Source of the DNA: Acidobacteriaceae bacterium dw_441
Lineage (GTDB): Bacteria; Acidobacteriota; Terriglobia; Terriglobales; Acidobacteriaceae
Length of the DNA stretch: 64,000 nucleotides
Direction: 5' to 3'
NCBI GenBank assembly: GCA_018449715.1
Contig: JAAVVA010000001.1
Coordinates: forward strand, 1,364,001 to 1,428,000
The notes beneath the pieces are model-generated. The model was not told the origin of the DNA. It saw only the letters and a program-made list of their open reading frames with translations, and did no database searches. Every line of letters starts with the position of its first letter. The first letter of the stretch is position 1. The position numbers and the translations under genes were made by a program. This document shows positions 33,668 through 41,585 of the stretch, one piece after another.

Positions 33668-34537
33668 ATGCTTATGAGAATATGGTACGCACTCGCTCTA
33701 ACACTCGTCTGCATGATCAATCTCGCTTCGGCTGTTTCATCGAGTTTGCCGAAAACATACACACTTGAGACGGTATACGAGAATGATTCGCCAGCCACTC
33801 TTCAGATCGTGTACATGCCGCCGGATTTTCCTGCCCAGCCTTCCATCGTCTATGGGACGGGCTTTTTCGTTGGAGATCAGGGTTATTTCATCACGGCAGA
33901 TCATGTAGTGGACAAATATGAGAAGGGTACCCCCCGCGAAACAGCGGTCATCCATCAACAAGATGGCGGTGGGATCGGCCTGTGGTTTGAACTCGTCGAA
34001 GAAGACAAACAACACGATCTAGCGCTCTGCAAAATCATTGGAGGATTCTCTCTCAAAAAGTCTTCCCGGCTTTTGCAGGGACAGACCGGGAGGCCGCGCA
34101 AGAGCCTGCGCCGTGTGACTTCATTCGCAGTTGCGGACCGTGTTATCAAGGCGGGCGAACCTATCGCGCTTTTGGGATTCCCTTTAGGTGCGTTTGTAAC
34201 TCCCGTGATACAAGGCGGAAACGTCGCTGCTACCAATGCCATTTTGACATCTGCATATAACTTTCCCGGATTTCATGGGGGCGATAATTTCATAGTTTCC
34301 GTCGCAGGGAATCACGGGAACAGCGGTGGACCTGTAATCAGCTTGACGACAAATGAAGTCATTGGGGTATTGGTGCAATACGTTCCAGCACCGCTGATCA
34401 CAACAGCCGACGGATACCAGATTCCTCAACAGTCAGGTCTGATGGTCGCGGTGCCCACGAAGTTCGTCATTCAGCTCTTGAAACACAATCATGTGGCGCT
34501 TAAGACCATAACTTTGAAGGACGATCTTGCATTCTGA
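33668..34537 (+). CDS. Exported trypsin-like serine protease
   Basis: 289 residues with a signal peptide (IWYALALTLVCMINLASA). The chymotrypsin-fold catalytic triad is visible: His in GYFITADHVVDKY, Asp in KQHDLALCKI, and Ser in GNHGNSGGPVISL. There is no PDZ domain, so it differs from DegP/HtrA proteases of the usual length. An insertion rich in Arg/Ser (KKSSRLLQGQTGRPRKSLRR) lies between Asp and Ser. Role unknown; it could act in envelope quality control or on a cognate neighbour. It starts about 90 bp after module copy 2 on the same strand. Confidence 0.85.
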   Translation: MLMRIWYALALTLVCMINLASAVSSSLPKTYTLETVYENDSPATLQIVYMPPDFPAQPSIVYGTGFFVGDQGYFITADHVVDKYEKGTPRETAVIHQQDGGGIGLWFELVEEDKQHDLALCKIIGGFSLKKSSRLLQGQTGRPRKSLRRVTSFAVADRVIKAGEPIALLGFPLGAFVTPVIQGGNVAATNAILTSAYNFPGFHGGDNFIVSVAGNHGNSGGPVISLTTNEVIGVLVQYVPAPLITTADGYQIPQQSGLMVAVPTKFVIQLLKHNHVALKTITLKDDLAF

Positions 34538-34866
34538 ATGCTGAATGCAGTAGGGATCGATTATCGTCCTAACAGTAGTCCGCAGAAACGCCGATGACGG
34601 AAGTTGGCAGGGCTGGTGACGCGACCCCGACTTATCGGTACCAATTACGGCAGTTTCCGATAATCCCCTTTCGCGGGATTGATAGCCCTGTTCTCAGCTA
34701 TTCTGCTACGAGATCGATAGCAGGCGCATTAGTCTGCACTCGTTCGGAGTGTCACCCTTAGAATTATCTGGCGTAATCTTGCAGCGATATTTGGTGAAGT
34801 TGCGTCATGGGGCGCTACGAGCCAATCACATTAGGTGAAACTCAACCCCAGAGAGAGAGTCTGAGG
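34538..34866. other. Intergenic stretch with a dispersed short repeat
   Basis: No gene recognised. It holds CGACTTATCGGTACCAAT at 34628-34645, nearly repeated at 35999 and, inverted, at about 20955-20972. It may be the residue of a lost gene or mobile element. Confidence 0.4.
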
Positions 34867-35862
34867 ATGGCCGTGGCCCATTTAATACCTTTTCGCCTTT
34901 CATGCTTCGTATCCGCCGTCCTTCTAGCTCTGATGCTGCCCTCCGACGCACTCAGCCTTATCGGAACACCCAAGCAGAGCGCAGCAACCGCAGTAACCGC
35001 GGATGCGAATGGCGTAGTGCACATTGCAGCCGACACGCTCATTGCAAAACACCCACGTATGCGAGAGCTGTGCACCATCGCAGAGAAATGCGCTAATGTC
35101 CATGTTACGGCGGAGCTTACCGAAAGCCCAAAAGCCGACCGGATCATTCGCGGCTATACGATTGTGCACATCCAAAGCGGATTGGCACCGACCGGGAATA
35201 ACGCTAACAGTGACGCAGAATATGAGGCAGAGGCCAAAGCCGACCCCGTCGGAGCCAAACTAGCCTTCCACGAGGGCGGCGCAAAATACAAGCTTAACGG
35301 CGATGGCACCTATACCGTGGTGAACGAACTGAACGGGATATATGACTTAAACCCGCCGCGCACCGCGTTAGTACGCACACGCACTCTGCAGGAGGCTCGC
35401 CACCTCACTATAGAAGCGGCAATTGCGGACTACATCAACGATGCCTGCTCAGGCACCTTCCACGATGATCGAGTGCACTGCGCTAAATCGACAGCGGCGA
35501 TTCAATCGCAGGCAGAATCATCTAAGTCCATACAAGCTCGAGGTGTCGCACCATCGGACGGCATTTGCACACCTGCGCCCGAGTGGCCGCACATGAACAG
35601 ATGCCCCGTCTCTGAGCAGGCTTTCGTGGATGCGTATGTCCGCGTAAACGCCGGACGGGACGGCTTGGACTTGGCACAACTCAAACAGCTTGGGCGTGAC
35701 GAGTACACCATGAGCACGGGCCTAACAGGTGCACCGACCATGTTGCTCGGCCAATACATGCCCACCTCGCGTGGTCAGCGCGCAATGGCGTATCTGGTTT
35801 ATGGGCCATACGGCCAGCGCCTAATGCGCCTCCCCACGCCCCAGACCCCAGCCCCGAAATAA
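34867..35862 (+). CDS. Exported protein of unknown function
   Basis: About 331 residues from ATG 34867, which gives a signal peptide (FRLSCFVSAVLLALMLPSDALS); an upstream in-frame ATG at 34807 is possible. The mature part has four or more cysteines (LCTIAEKCANVHV, DACSGTF, VHCAKS, GICTPAPEWPHMNRCPVS), suggesting disulfides. The central KLNGDGTYTVVNELNGIYDL looks like a beta-strand region. No family is recognised. Confidence 0.55.
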   Translation: MAVAHLIPFRLSCFVSAVLLALMLPSDALSLIGTPKQSAATAVTADANGVVHIAADTLIAKHPRMRELCTIAEKCANVHVTAELTESPKADRIIRGYTIVHIQSGLAPTGNNANSDAEYEAEAKADPVGAKLAFHEGGAKYKLNGDGTYTVVNELNGIYDLNPPRTALVRTRTLQEARHLTIEAAIADYINDACSGTFHDDRVHCAKSTAAIQSQAESSKSIQARGVAPSDGICTPAPEWPHMNRCPVSEQAFVDAYVRVNAGRDGLDLAQLKQLGRDEYTMSTGLTGAPTMLLGQYMPTSRGQRAMAYLVYGPYGQRLMRLPTPQTPAPK

Positions 35863-36034
35863 TCGGCCAGTCCTACCAGCGAGTAAGCGAAGACATCATT
35901 CTCAAGACCAGACGATGCAAACTTCGGAGACCCAACCAACTCAACCCATAAGTTCCGATAAAAGCGTTTCTCGTCAGGAACGGATCAGGGGCGAGATGCC
36001 GACTTTTCGGTACCAATCAGCCCTCGATGAGTGC

Positions 36035-36934
36035 TCAAGAAAAAAGCTTAGCCAGTTCGAAGAGAATGCCGGTCGCCACCAAGCTACCGGCAGCGTTTTC
36101 GGCAACGCTCCGGATCGACGACACTGCTTGCTGCACTTTGTTCTGATCCCGCGACGGTTGCTTCATCTCATATTTGAGATCGTCCAGAGCGGCGTCTAGC
36201 CGAGTGATCTCTTTACCCGATACATTTAGGGTCTCCACATTCGACCTTACCTTTTCGATAAATTTGAGAACCTCATCTGAGGAGGCTTGCTGAGATGTCG
36301 CTGTAACGGTCCCCAAATTAGCGCCCAGGTTTCCGGTGAAAGTGCCGATGTTTCCAATGTGATACGTCGATTGGCCTTCATGCGCTTTCTCGCGCTCTTC
36401 TTTCGTGAACGATAAACCTTCTCCCTTGATTCCAACCTGTTCAAGCTTGAGGCTCCAATCAAGTAAAGCAGTTCTTACCGCGTCAAGAATCCCCCACGCT
36501 GTACCTGAGCCAATGATGACCGCAAACGGCAAGGTCATCCCAGTCGCGTTCATTAGGAGCGTCGCTGCCTGTCCAGAAAGCGGAATCATCAGTTCTCCCG
36601 GGCCGTTCCGTGCTTGGGAGAGCATATGTTCGATCTCGCCCAACGGTTGGCCGATGGGCTGGTTGGTGAAACTTTTTTCAATTTCTTCGTCATGGAAGAG
36701 TACGGGCTGCCAACCATGAAAAGGATTCTTTCCTTTCACTTGGCCATGTATCAGGCGATAAGCAGGAACCTCAGTCATACCGTATCCGTTTAGCTCACGG
36801 TTGACCCAATTCGCCAAATCGGGCAAGTCGAGTTTCACCGATATGACCTTCGCCATCCGAAGAAGATCACTAACCGATGTGTTGCGATTCAAAGCTCCGC
36901 GTTGCAGTTCTTCGACAATCGATGACATGAGCAC
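36035..36934 (-). CDS. AbiTii-domain protein
   Basis: 299 residues. The N-terminal 110 residues fit the AbiTii domain: SIVEELQRGALNRNTSVSDL, LLRMAKVISVKLDLPDLANW, VNRELNGYGMTEVPAYRLIH, GQVKGKNPFHGWQPVLF. It is followed by a variable middle, a glycine-rich strand region (IGNIGTFTGNLGANLGTV) and a C-terminal helical bundle (VLKFIEKVRSNVETLNVSGK). AbiTii domains were named from abortive-infection phage defence; the mechanism is unknown to me. The neighbour upstream is a broken HNH nuclease gene on the same strand, so the pair may be the remains of a defence locus. Confidence 0.75.
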   Translation of the reverse strand: MLMSSIVEELQRGALNRNTSVSDLLRMAKVISVKLDLPDLANWVNRELNGYGMTEVPAYRLIHGQVKGKNPFHGWQPVLFHDEEIEKSFTNQPIGQPLGEIEHMLSQARNGPGELMIPLSGQAATLLMNATGMTLPFAVIIGSGTAWGILDAVRTALLDWSLKLEQVGIKGEGLSFTKEEREKAHEGQSTYHIGNIGTFTGNLGANLGTVTATSQQASSDEVLKFIEKVRSNVETLNVSGKEITRLDAALDDLKYEMKQPSRDQNKVQQAVSSIRSVAENAAGSLVATGILFELAKLFS

Positions 36935-37004
36935 CCTATTTTTTATGTCTTGATGCTATCCCATGGACAAGTACACATAAACGCCATTCTCGTCTTTCCG
37001 TCCT

Positions 37005-37696
37005 TCAGTCCGGGTGCTTTTCAATGCCCGAAGAAACAAACCGGAACGACGTCGTCGGTGTTTTGTATTCCCTGCCGTACTGATCCTTCAAGACGAACCT
37101 GGTCATCAGCGGTTCGCCAATCGTACCTAAAATTGGCCGGACGAAAGCTGAAATCATGACGCGGTTCAACTGCCGCGGTTCGACGCGATCCATGGCGCTG
37201 GAGAGTATTGGGGTCGTCCCTTCCGGGTACGCCTCTAGTATCAGCATCGGCTCATCTCCATCGGTCGTGAAGGTGGCCCAGAAACTAATCTGCATCATCT
37301 TTTTCATTTTCCCGCTTGGCTGCAGCTGACCGGCGACGCTCCACACCGCCTGACCAATGGTGTAGACCACATTCAGTTTCGGCTTTTTGCGGCGGATAAT
37401 CTTGGGCGCTTCGGGCTGCTTAAAGTGCTCTTTGGCAGCAATGGATCCAAGAATCGCTCTCTTCACTTCGCGGACTTCGCCAGCGGTGTAGTTCTTGTGC
37501 TGGCTAGTCTTTGAGTCGTAGAGGGTGTGATGTTCCATGCAAAGGAAGACCAATAACGACCTTAGAGAAAAGGTGGGACAAGTTGCCCACATTGACCAGA
37601 ACCCGTATTCAGGTAGTAACATAGGGCACACCTTCGAGCACACTTCAGCAAAACTTCGGTCTCGACGTCCTGCTTTGTCTTTTTACGGGATGCCAT
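37005..37696 (-). pseudogene. HNH-like nuclease, broken near its N-terminus
   Basis: An ATG at 37696 opens MASRKKTKQDVETEVLLKCA followed by RRCALCYYL, the first half of an HNH-type zinc/histidine site. After a damaged stretch (37560-37640, stop in frame) the other frame gives LVFLCMEHHTLYDSKTSQHK, the second half (LC-x-x-HH-x-x-YD). A C-terminal domain of about 120 residues without known motifs follows (NVVYTIGQAVWSVAGQLQ). Several indels lie in the part that should hold the central catalytic residues. It sits just upstream of the AbiTii gene. Confidence 0.6.
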
Positions 37697-37812
37697 CCTA
37701 TCAATGATAGATCAGGTGGGATTATCTATTCTCTACGGCGAGACGGTCGCGCTTGAAGCTGTTCAGCAGTTCAACGCATTTTAAAATGATAAGGAATCGA
37801 AACGGAGCTTGT

Positions 37813-38109
37813 ATGAAAGTGATGGAACTTCCCGGGTGGCCACCGGAGGGGGCCGGTAGCTTTGACCCTCTTGATGGTGCGACGTTTGCAGGAACAGCGG
37901 ACACGGTATATATCGAGCGCATTATACGGGTGACCCCTGATGTACTGATGTTCTCGTGCAGTTTCAACGATGGCAAAACCGACCGACATCCTGTCTATCA
38001 CTGGAATCATCTAGGCGACACTGCACCCAAGGTCGAAAAGATTTTGCACGACAATATCGGCAAAATACTGTTATCCGTTGGCACCATTGATGTTCCAGAA
38101 GACGACTAA
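37813..38109 (+). CDS. Small protein of unknown function
   Basis: 98 residues from ATG 37813 (MKVMELPGWPPEGAGSFDPL); the open frame begins earlier at 37753 but the N-terminus there looks like noncoding sequence. The body (ADTVYIERIIRVTPDVLMFSC and KVEKILHDNIGKILLSVGTI) looks like a compact alpha/beta domain. A strong terminator follows. Not recognised. Confidence 0.5.
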   Translation: MKVMELPGWPPEGAGSFDPLDGATFAGTADTVYIERIIRVTPDVLMFSCSFNDGKTDRHPVYHWNHLGDTAPKVEKILHDNIGKILLSVGTIDVPEDD

Positions 38110-38145
38110 GAGTTTCACATGCAGAATCCGCCGCGAAATGAGGGT

Positions 38146-38176
38146 GCAGGGAGAAACCAGCATGGTTTCTCCCTGC
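38146..38176 (+). terminator. Strong rho-independent terminator
   Basis: Perfect 13-bp stem GCAGGGAGAAACC/GGTTTCTCCCTGC with a 5-base loop, followed by GTGATTTT. Confidence 0.85.
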
Positions 38177-38196
38177 GTGATTTTATGGATAAGACC

Positions 38197-38222
38197 AAGG
38201 GACAGCGCCGCCGCCGTCCCTT
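38197..38222 (-). terminator. Hairpin after the ParB remnant
   Basis: 7-bp stem AAGGGAC/GTCCCTT with a GC-rich loop, 12 bases beyond the ParB stop at 38234. No long T-run. Confidence 0.45.
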
Positions 38223-38233
38223 GATATGACCTG

Positions 38234-39495
38234 CTAAGCCGCGTCCTTCGCGGATTTGGGTATACTCTGCGGTGATTTCTTCGCCTTCCCCTTTGCGGTG
38301 AACTCCTGCTTCACCTTGCGAGCGACGGCGTCGGGGTCCACCTTATACGTGCTGGCTGCATCGCGCAGGACGGTGGCAGGGTTGGTGCGCGAGGCGGCTA
38401 ACAGGATGGCTGTCTCCACCATGAGGCGCGAGAGCGTTCCTTCATCGGCGCGGCGAAGGAAGGCGGCAAAGGTCTTCCCCAAACTCCCTCATCGCGCTTT
38501 TGCCGGATGCCATGCTGCCTCGCCAGCATCTCGATACGGCGCTCATCCATAAGAGCTACCAATCTCTCAAGAATGAATAGCAAGTCCCGCTTCATCAGGC
38601 GGACAGGAACAGCGGCAAGGACACGGAGGCCGGTCGTGTTGGCGATGGCCTGTTCCTTGCGCTGCTTCTCCTGCTCGGCCTTCCACTTCTCATCCTCGTG
38701 GCTAGCCTTCTGCTTGGGATGATGGACGGTGCAAGTCGGATTCGCGCATACCTTCTGCACGGTGCCGATGCCGCTGCCTTCGGTGATGATGGCTTCGGTG
38801 GTGTACCTGCACACCTTGAACTCAGGCCGCTTGGTGTCTTCCTTGCTCGTCGGCTTGCGAATCTCGGTGTACTTGTTGCGCGGGACTACGGGACTGCCTT
38901 CTTTCTGCTTCCCATAAGCCGTGCTGATCTGCACAAGCTGCGGCTTCGCGGCGATGGCCTGGGCGACGTGTGCCGAGACTTTGGATTGATAGCAAGACGG
39001 GTCGGTGCAAGCGTCCGTCTTGCCGAGGTCGGAGAATAGGAGCTTGTTATGCCCGGTGCGCTTGGGACAGTCGGCGCAACTGCCAGCGGCTGAAACCAAT
39101 TGCGCGTCCCGTTTGTTGAACGGCGCATCTTTCAGGATGAGCATGACGTTCTGCTCAATCCAGAACTGGAGATTGCGGACAGGGAGAAGGATGTTGCGGC
39201 TCTTGCTGGCTCCGCTCCAATCCTCGCGGAAGCAATGCGGTAGGGCTTGTTCCTGTTGCGCGGGCTGTAGCTTCGCCAGAAGCAGCGCATGGCCCACGCC
39301 GATTTCATCTTTGTAGAACGCATCGACGACGGCGAGAACAAGCTCGGTCAGCTTCAATCGAGCCGCAATGTAGGACGGGCTTTTGCCGGTACGTGCGCCG
39401 ATCTGCTCGATGCTGTACTTGGGTTCCTCCAAGTCCAGCAAGGCGCGGAAGCCCTGCACTTCCTCCATCGGGTGAACGTCGCGCCTCTGAAGGTC
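38234..39495 (-). pseudogene. ParB-family partition protein, N-truncated and frameshifted
   Basis: The conserved start DLQRRDVHPMEEVQGFRALLD and the ParB HTH YSIEQIGARTGKSPSYIAARL are followed by a long C-terminal part. This part has cysteine pairs (SCADCPKRTGHNKLLFSDLG, ACTDPSCYQSK, KVCANPTCTVHH) typical of large plasmid ParB-like proteins. The N-terminal CTP-binding ParB/sulfiredoxin domain is absent: before DLQRRD the frame joins a TrbC pilin gene at about 39495. A second lesion near 38475 shifts the frame, with the true tail (KTFAAFLRRADEG and AKKSPQSIPKSAKDAA) ending at 38234. It is a plasmid or ICE partition gene remnant. Confidence 0.8.
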
Positions 39496-39871
39496 CTATC
39501 CAGCCCGCGCCCCATCCCAGGACTCCGGCACCAAACAGCGCACCAAATAACCCCGGAATAGCTTCTTGAAACCGCCCGCTCATCATGCGGATTCCCGCAA
39601 AAATAAGCCCGCCAAGGCAGATGACGGCTCCAGCGTACATGGCGAAAGTTTTGAAGGTTGTCATCAACGTCTGCGCCCCGGAGAAGTCCATCGTCCCCTG
39701 GGCATGAGCGACATTGGTGATGCCTGCCAGTGACAGAGCAGCAAGTGTAGGCCCCATCACATACGCGGCACGGAGAAGTTTTCGAGCGAGGACTTGCACG
39801 CACCGCTTGCGAAGCGCGCGGTCAGGGTGGGTTATGTTGCGGTATTTGACGACACTGCACACGGAAGACAT
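39495..39871 (-). pseudogene. TrbC/VirB2-type pilin, fused to the ParB remnant
   Basis: The ATG at 39871 has TTGGAGGTG just upstream. A long N-terminal signal (LRAAYVMGPTLAALSLAGIT, then NVAHAQG) precedes the mature pilin TMDFSGAQTLMTTFKTFAMY, with two helices (AGAVICLGGLIFAGIRMM and FGALFGAGVLGWGAGWI), as in TrbC/VirB2 conjugative pilins. The frame departs after GWIGP at about 39495, where it meets the parB fragment. Few or no residues of the pilin itself may be lost, but no other conjugation genes follow. Confidence 0.75.
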
Positions 39872-39914
39872 CGGCACCTCCAACGACTGATACTCAGCCG
39901 GGTATGCCGAAGAC

Positions 39915-39958
39915 ATTATGGGTATATTTTTGTCTAGTCCAATAGTTTGTAGAGATGG
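39915..39958 (-). promoter_or_regulatory. Promoter and operator-like repeat upstream of trbC
   Basis: On the minus strand TTGGAC (39937-39942), a 16-base spacer and CATAAT (39915-39920) make a reasonable sigma70 promoter. The 22 bases ending at TTGGAC (39937-39958) recur in inverted orientation at 41154-41175 with one mismatch. Confidence 0.55.
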
Positions 39959-39960
39959 AT

Positions 39961-39985
39961 CTTCCATCTCTCAAACAGATGGAAG
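39961..39985. repeat. Perfect inverted repeat beside the trbC promoter
   Basis: CTTCCATCT/AGATGGAAG, 9 bp with a 7-base loop. The arm also pairs with AGAGATGG at 39951-39958, giving overlapping palindromes. It may end lysR transcription or bind a regulator. Confidence 0.5.
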
Positions 39986-39994
39986 CGATCAATC

Positions 39995-40981
39995 CTATCG
40001 ATTCGACGTTTTCTGCGCGAGCACATCAAAAGGTAAATCATTCTGCGATTCTGAATCGGATGACTTCCTTCGCAGTCTTGCGTCCTCTATGGGGAAGCGC
40101 CGAGCAAGGTCCTTCAGAAGCAGAGAAAGAGCGCCGTGCCGGTCCTTTTGTCGATAAACGATGGCGGAATCAATCGTCCAATTCACCCCGTGAATTGGGC
40201 GCGTCGTAAGGCTGGGTCGCACAACTTCGTTTTCTCGTACAAGCGCCATGCAGATACCTTCGCAGACCATCCATTGAATGTGATCGAAGTTGAAGGTTGG
40301 CGCAACGATCTTGGGTACGATGTTTTCTTCCGCAAGCATCTGTAGCAGTTTTGCATGTGCGCTTGGGTGATAGCGAGGATCGCTAAAGATTGCGAGCCTG
40401 GTCGTCAGATCGGAAGGGTCCAGATATTCCTTGGCTGCAAGAAGGTCATCTCCTCGCAGTAGTACCACCATGCGTTCGTGCATAATCTGCTGTGCGAAAA
40501 GCCCGTCGCCATCCATTGGAAGCGTGACCAGTGCCGCGTCCAATGTACCGCTCACGACCTTGCTCAATAACTCGTCTGTGTCGTTTCCTTCAGGCTGGAC
40601 TTCACCGTTCGGAAAGAGTTCATGATAGGCCCGTGACACGGTCTTCAGGACCGCATGTTCTACAAACTGAGAGAAGCCTAGTCGAAATGGCCTGGAGGCG
40701 GTCTCTCGGACGGCTTCGATGGAGTTGACGGCCTCTTCTCGCAGTTCAAGAAGCTGTGTCCCAAAGTTATAGAAGGACTGTCCTTCAGGGGTGAGAGTAG
40801 CCCCGTGACGCCCGCGATCAAAGAAACGCGTCCGGTATAGATCCTCAAGATCACTGATTTGTTGACTCAGCGCAGATTGCGCTACATGGAGCTTTTCCGC
40901 CGCCCTGGAGAAACTCCCTTCGTCTGCGATAGCCACGATATAAACAAAGTGCCGAAACTCAAGGTAGTCGTAAATTGCCAT
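39995..40981 (-). CDS. LysR-family transcriptional regulator
   Basis: 328 residues. The N-terminal winged HTH is complete (FVYIVAIADEGSFSRAAEKL, HVAQSALSQQISDLEDLYRT), followed by the effector-binding domain from about residue 95. The protein ends in a long polar tail (RLRRKSSDSESQNDLPFDVL). It lies between the conjugation/partition remnants and the excisionase/integrase genes, with a shared 22-bp repeat on either side, so it may control the element's transfer and excision. The effector is unknown. Confidence 0.85.
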   Translation of the reverse strand: MAIYDYLEFRHFVYIVAIADEGSFSRAAEKLHVAQSALSQQISDLEDLYRTRFFDRGRHGATLTPEGQSFYNFGTQLLELREEAVNSIEAVRETASRPFRLGFSQFVEHAVLKTVSRAYHELFPNGEVQPEGNDTDELLSKVVSGTLDAALVTLPMDGDGLFAQQIMHERMVVLLRGDDLLAAKEYLDPSDLTTRLAIFSDPRYHPSAHAKLLQMLAEENIVPKIVAPTFNFDHIQWMVCEGICMALVRENEVVRPSLTTRPIHGVNWTIDSAIVYRQKDRHGALSLLLKDLARRFPIEDARLRRKSSDSESQNDLPFDVLAQKTSNR

Positions 40982-41153
40982 AGTAGGTTCAAAAGCTCAA
41001 CAAAAACCCAAATTTAACATCGATGACAACCATGCGACATAGATCGCATTTCACGGTGGGACGATTCAATCAGCGTTGATCGTGGACGCGCTACTCAGGG
41101 GAACCTATTCAGGATAGGGGTACTTCGGGATATCTGTCCAGCTTATGTAATAG

Positions 41154-41175
41154 CCATCTGTACAAACTATTGGAC
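41154..41175 (+). promoter_or_regulatory. Operator-like repeat upstream of the excisionase-like gene
   Basis: CCATCTGTACAAACTA followed by TTGGAC; 21 of 22 bases match the minus-strand element at 39937-39958. TTGGAC could be a -35 box for the gene at 41262, but no good -10 follows, which would suit an activator-dependent promoter. Confidence 0.5.
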
Positions 41176-41261
41176 ACTTTTTCTTCTCTGGCGCACGCTT
41201 GTGACCATAACCGGGCGACTCTCTTCATGGCTTGTGGACACGTTGGGTCCGGTGAAACGAG

Positions 41262-41525
41262 GTGTTAGCCGTGCTCATCGCAGACACATTGAAGGATCGG
41301 CAGACCGCCATCACGGTCTCCGAGCTTGCCAAGCTTCTCACTCTCAGCCCGCGACAACTTTATAAGATGGCTGCGGCCAACCGTATTCCAAACTTCAAGG
41401 TAGGAAGCTCGATCCGATTCGATCCCGGCGAGATACGGGAGTGGATTGAGGAAGGCCGTCCGGTCCTGAAGCGCAAGCCGCCAGTGTCGGCGCGGCCTGT
41501 GAACAACAATGCACGCCTCGCCTAG
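41262..41525 (+). CDS. Excisionase-like HTH protein
   Basis: 87 residues from a GTG at 41262. The core ITVSELAKLLTLSPRQLYKM, AAANRIPNFKVGSSIRFDPG, EIREWIEEG is the MerR/excisionase-type HTH_17 fold with its R-I-P-x-x-K-V-G-x-x-x-R-F signature. Such proteins act as recombination directionality factors or regulators. It is convergent with the tyrosine recombinase, about 60 bp apart, which supports the excisionase reading. Confidence 0.75.
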   Translation: MLAVLIADTLKDRQTAITVSELAKLLTLSPRQLYKMAAANRIPNFKVGSSIRFDPGEIREWIEEGRPVLKRKPPVSARPVNNNARLA

Positions 41526-41585
41526 AGGAGAGACACGGAAACGGGGCGGCGATGGCCGCTCCGTTTCCGTCCCGTCATGCGGCCC

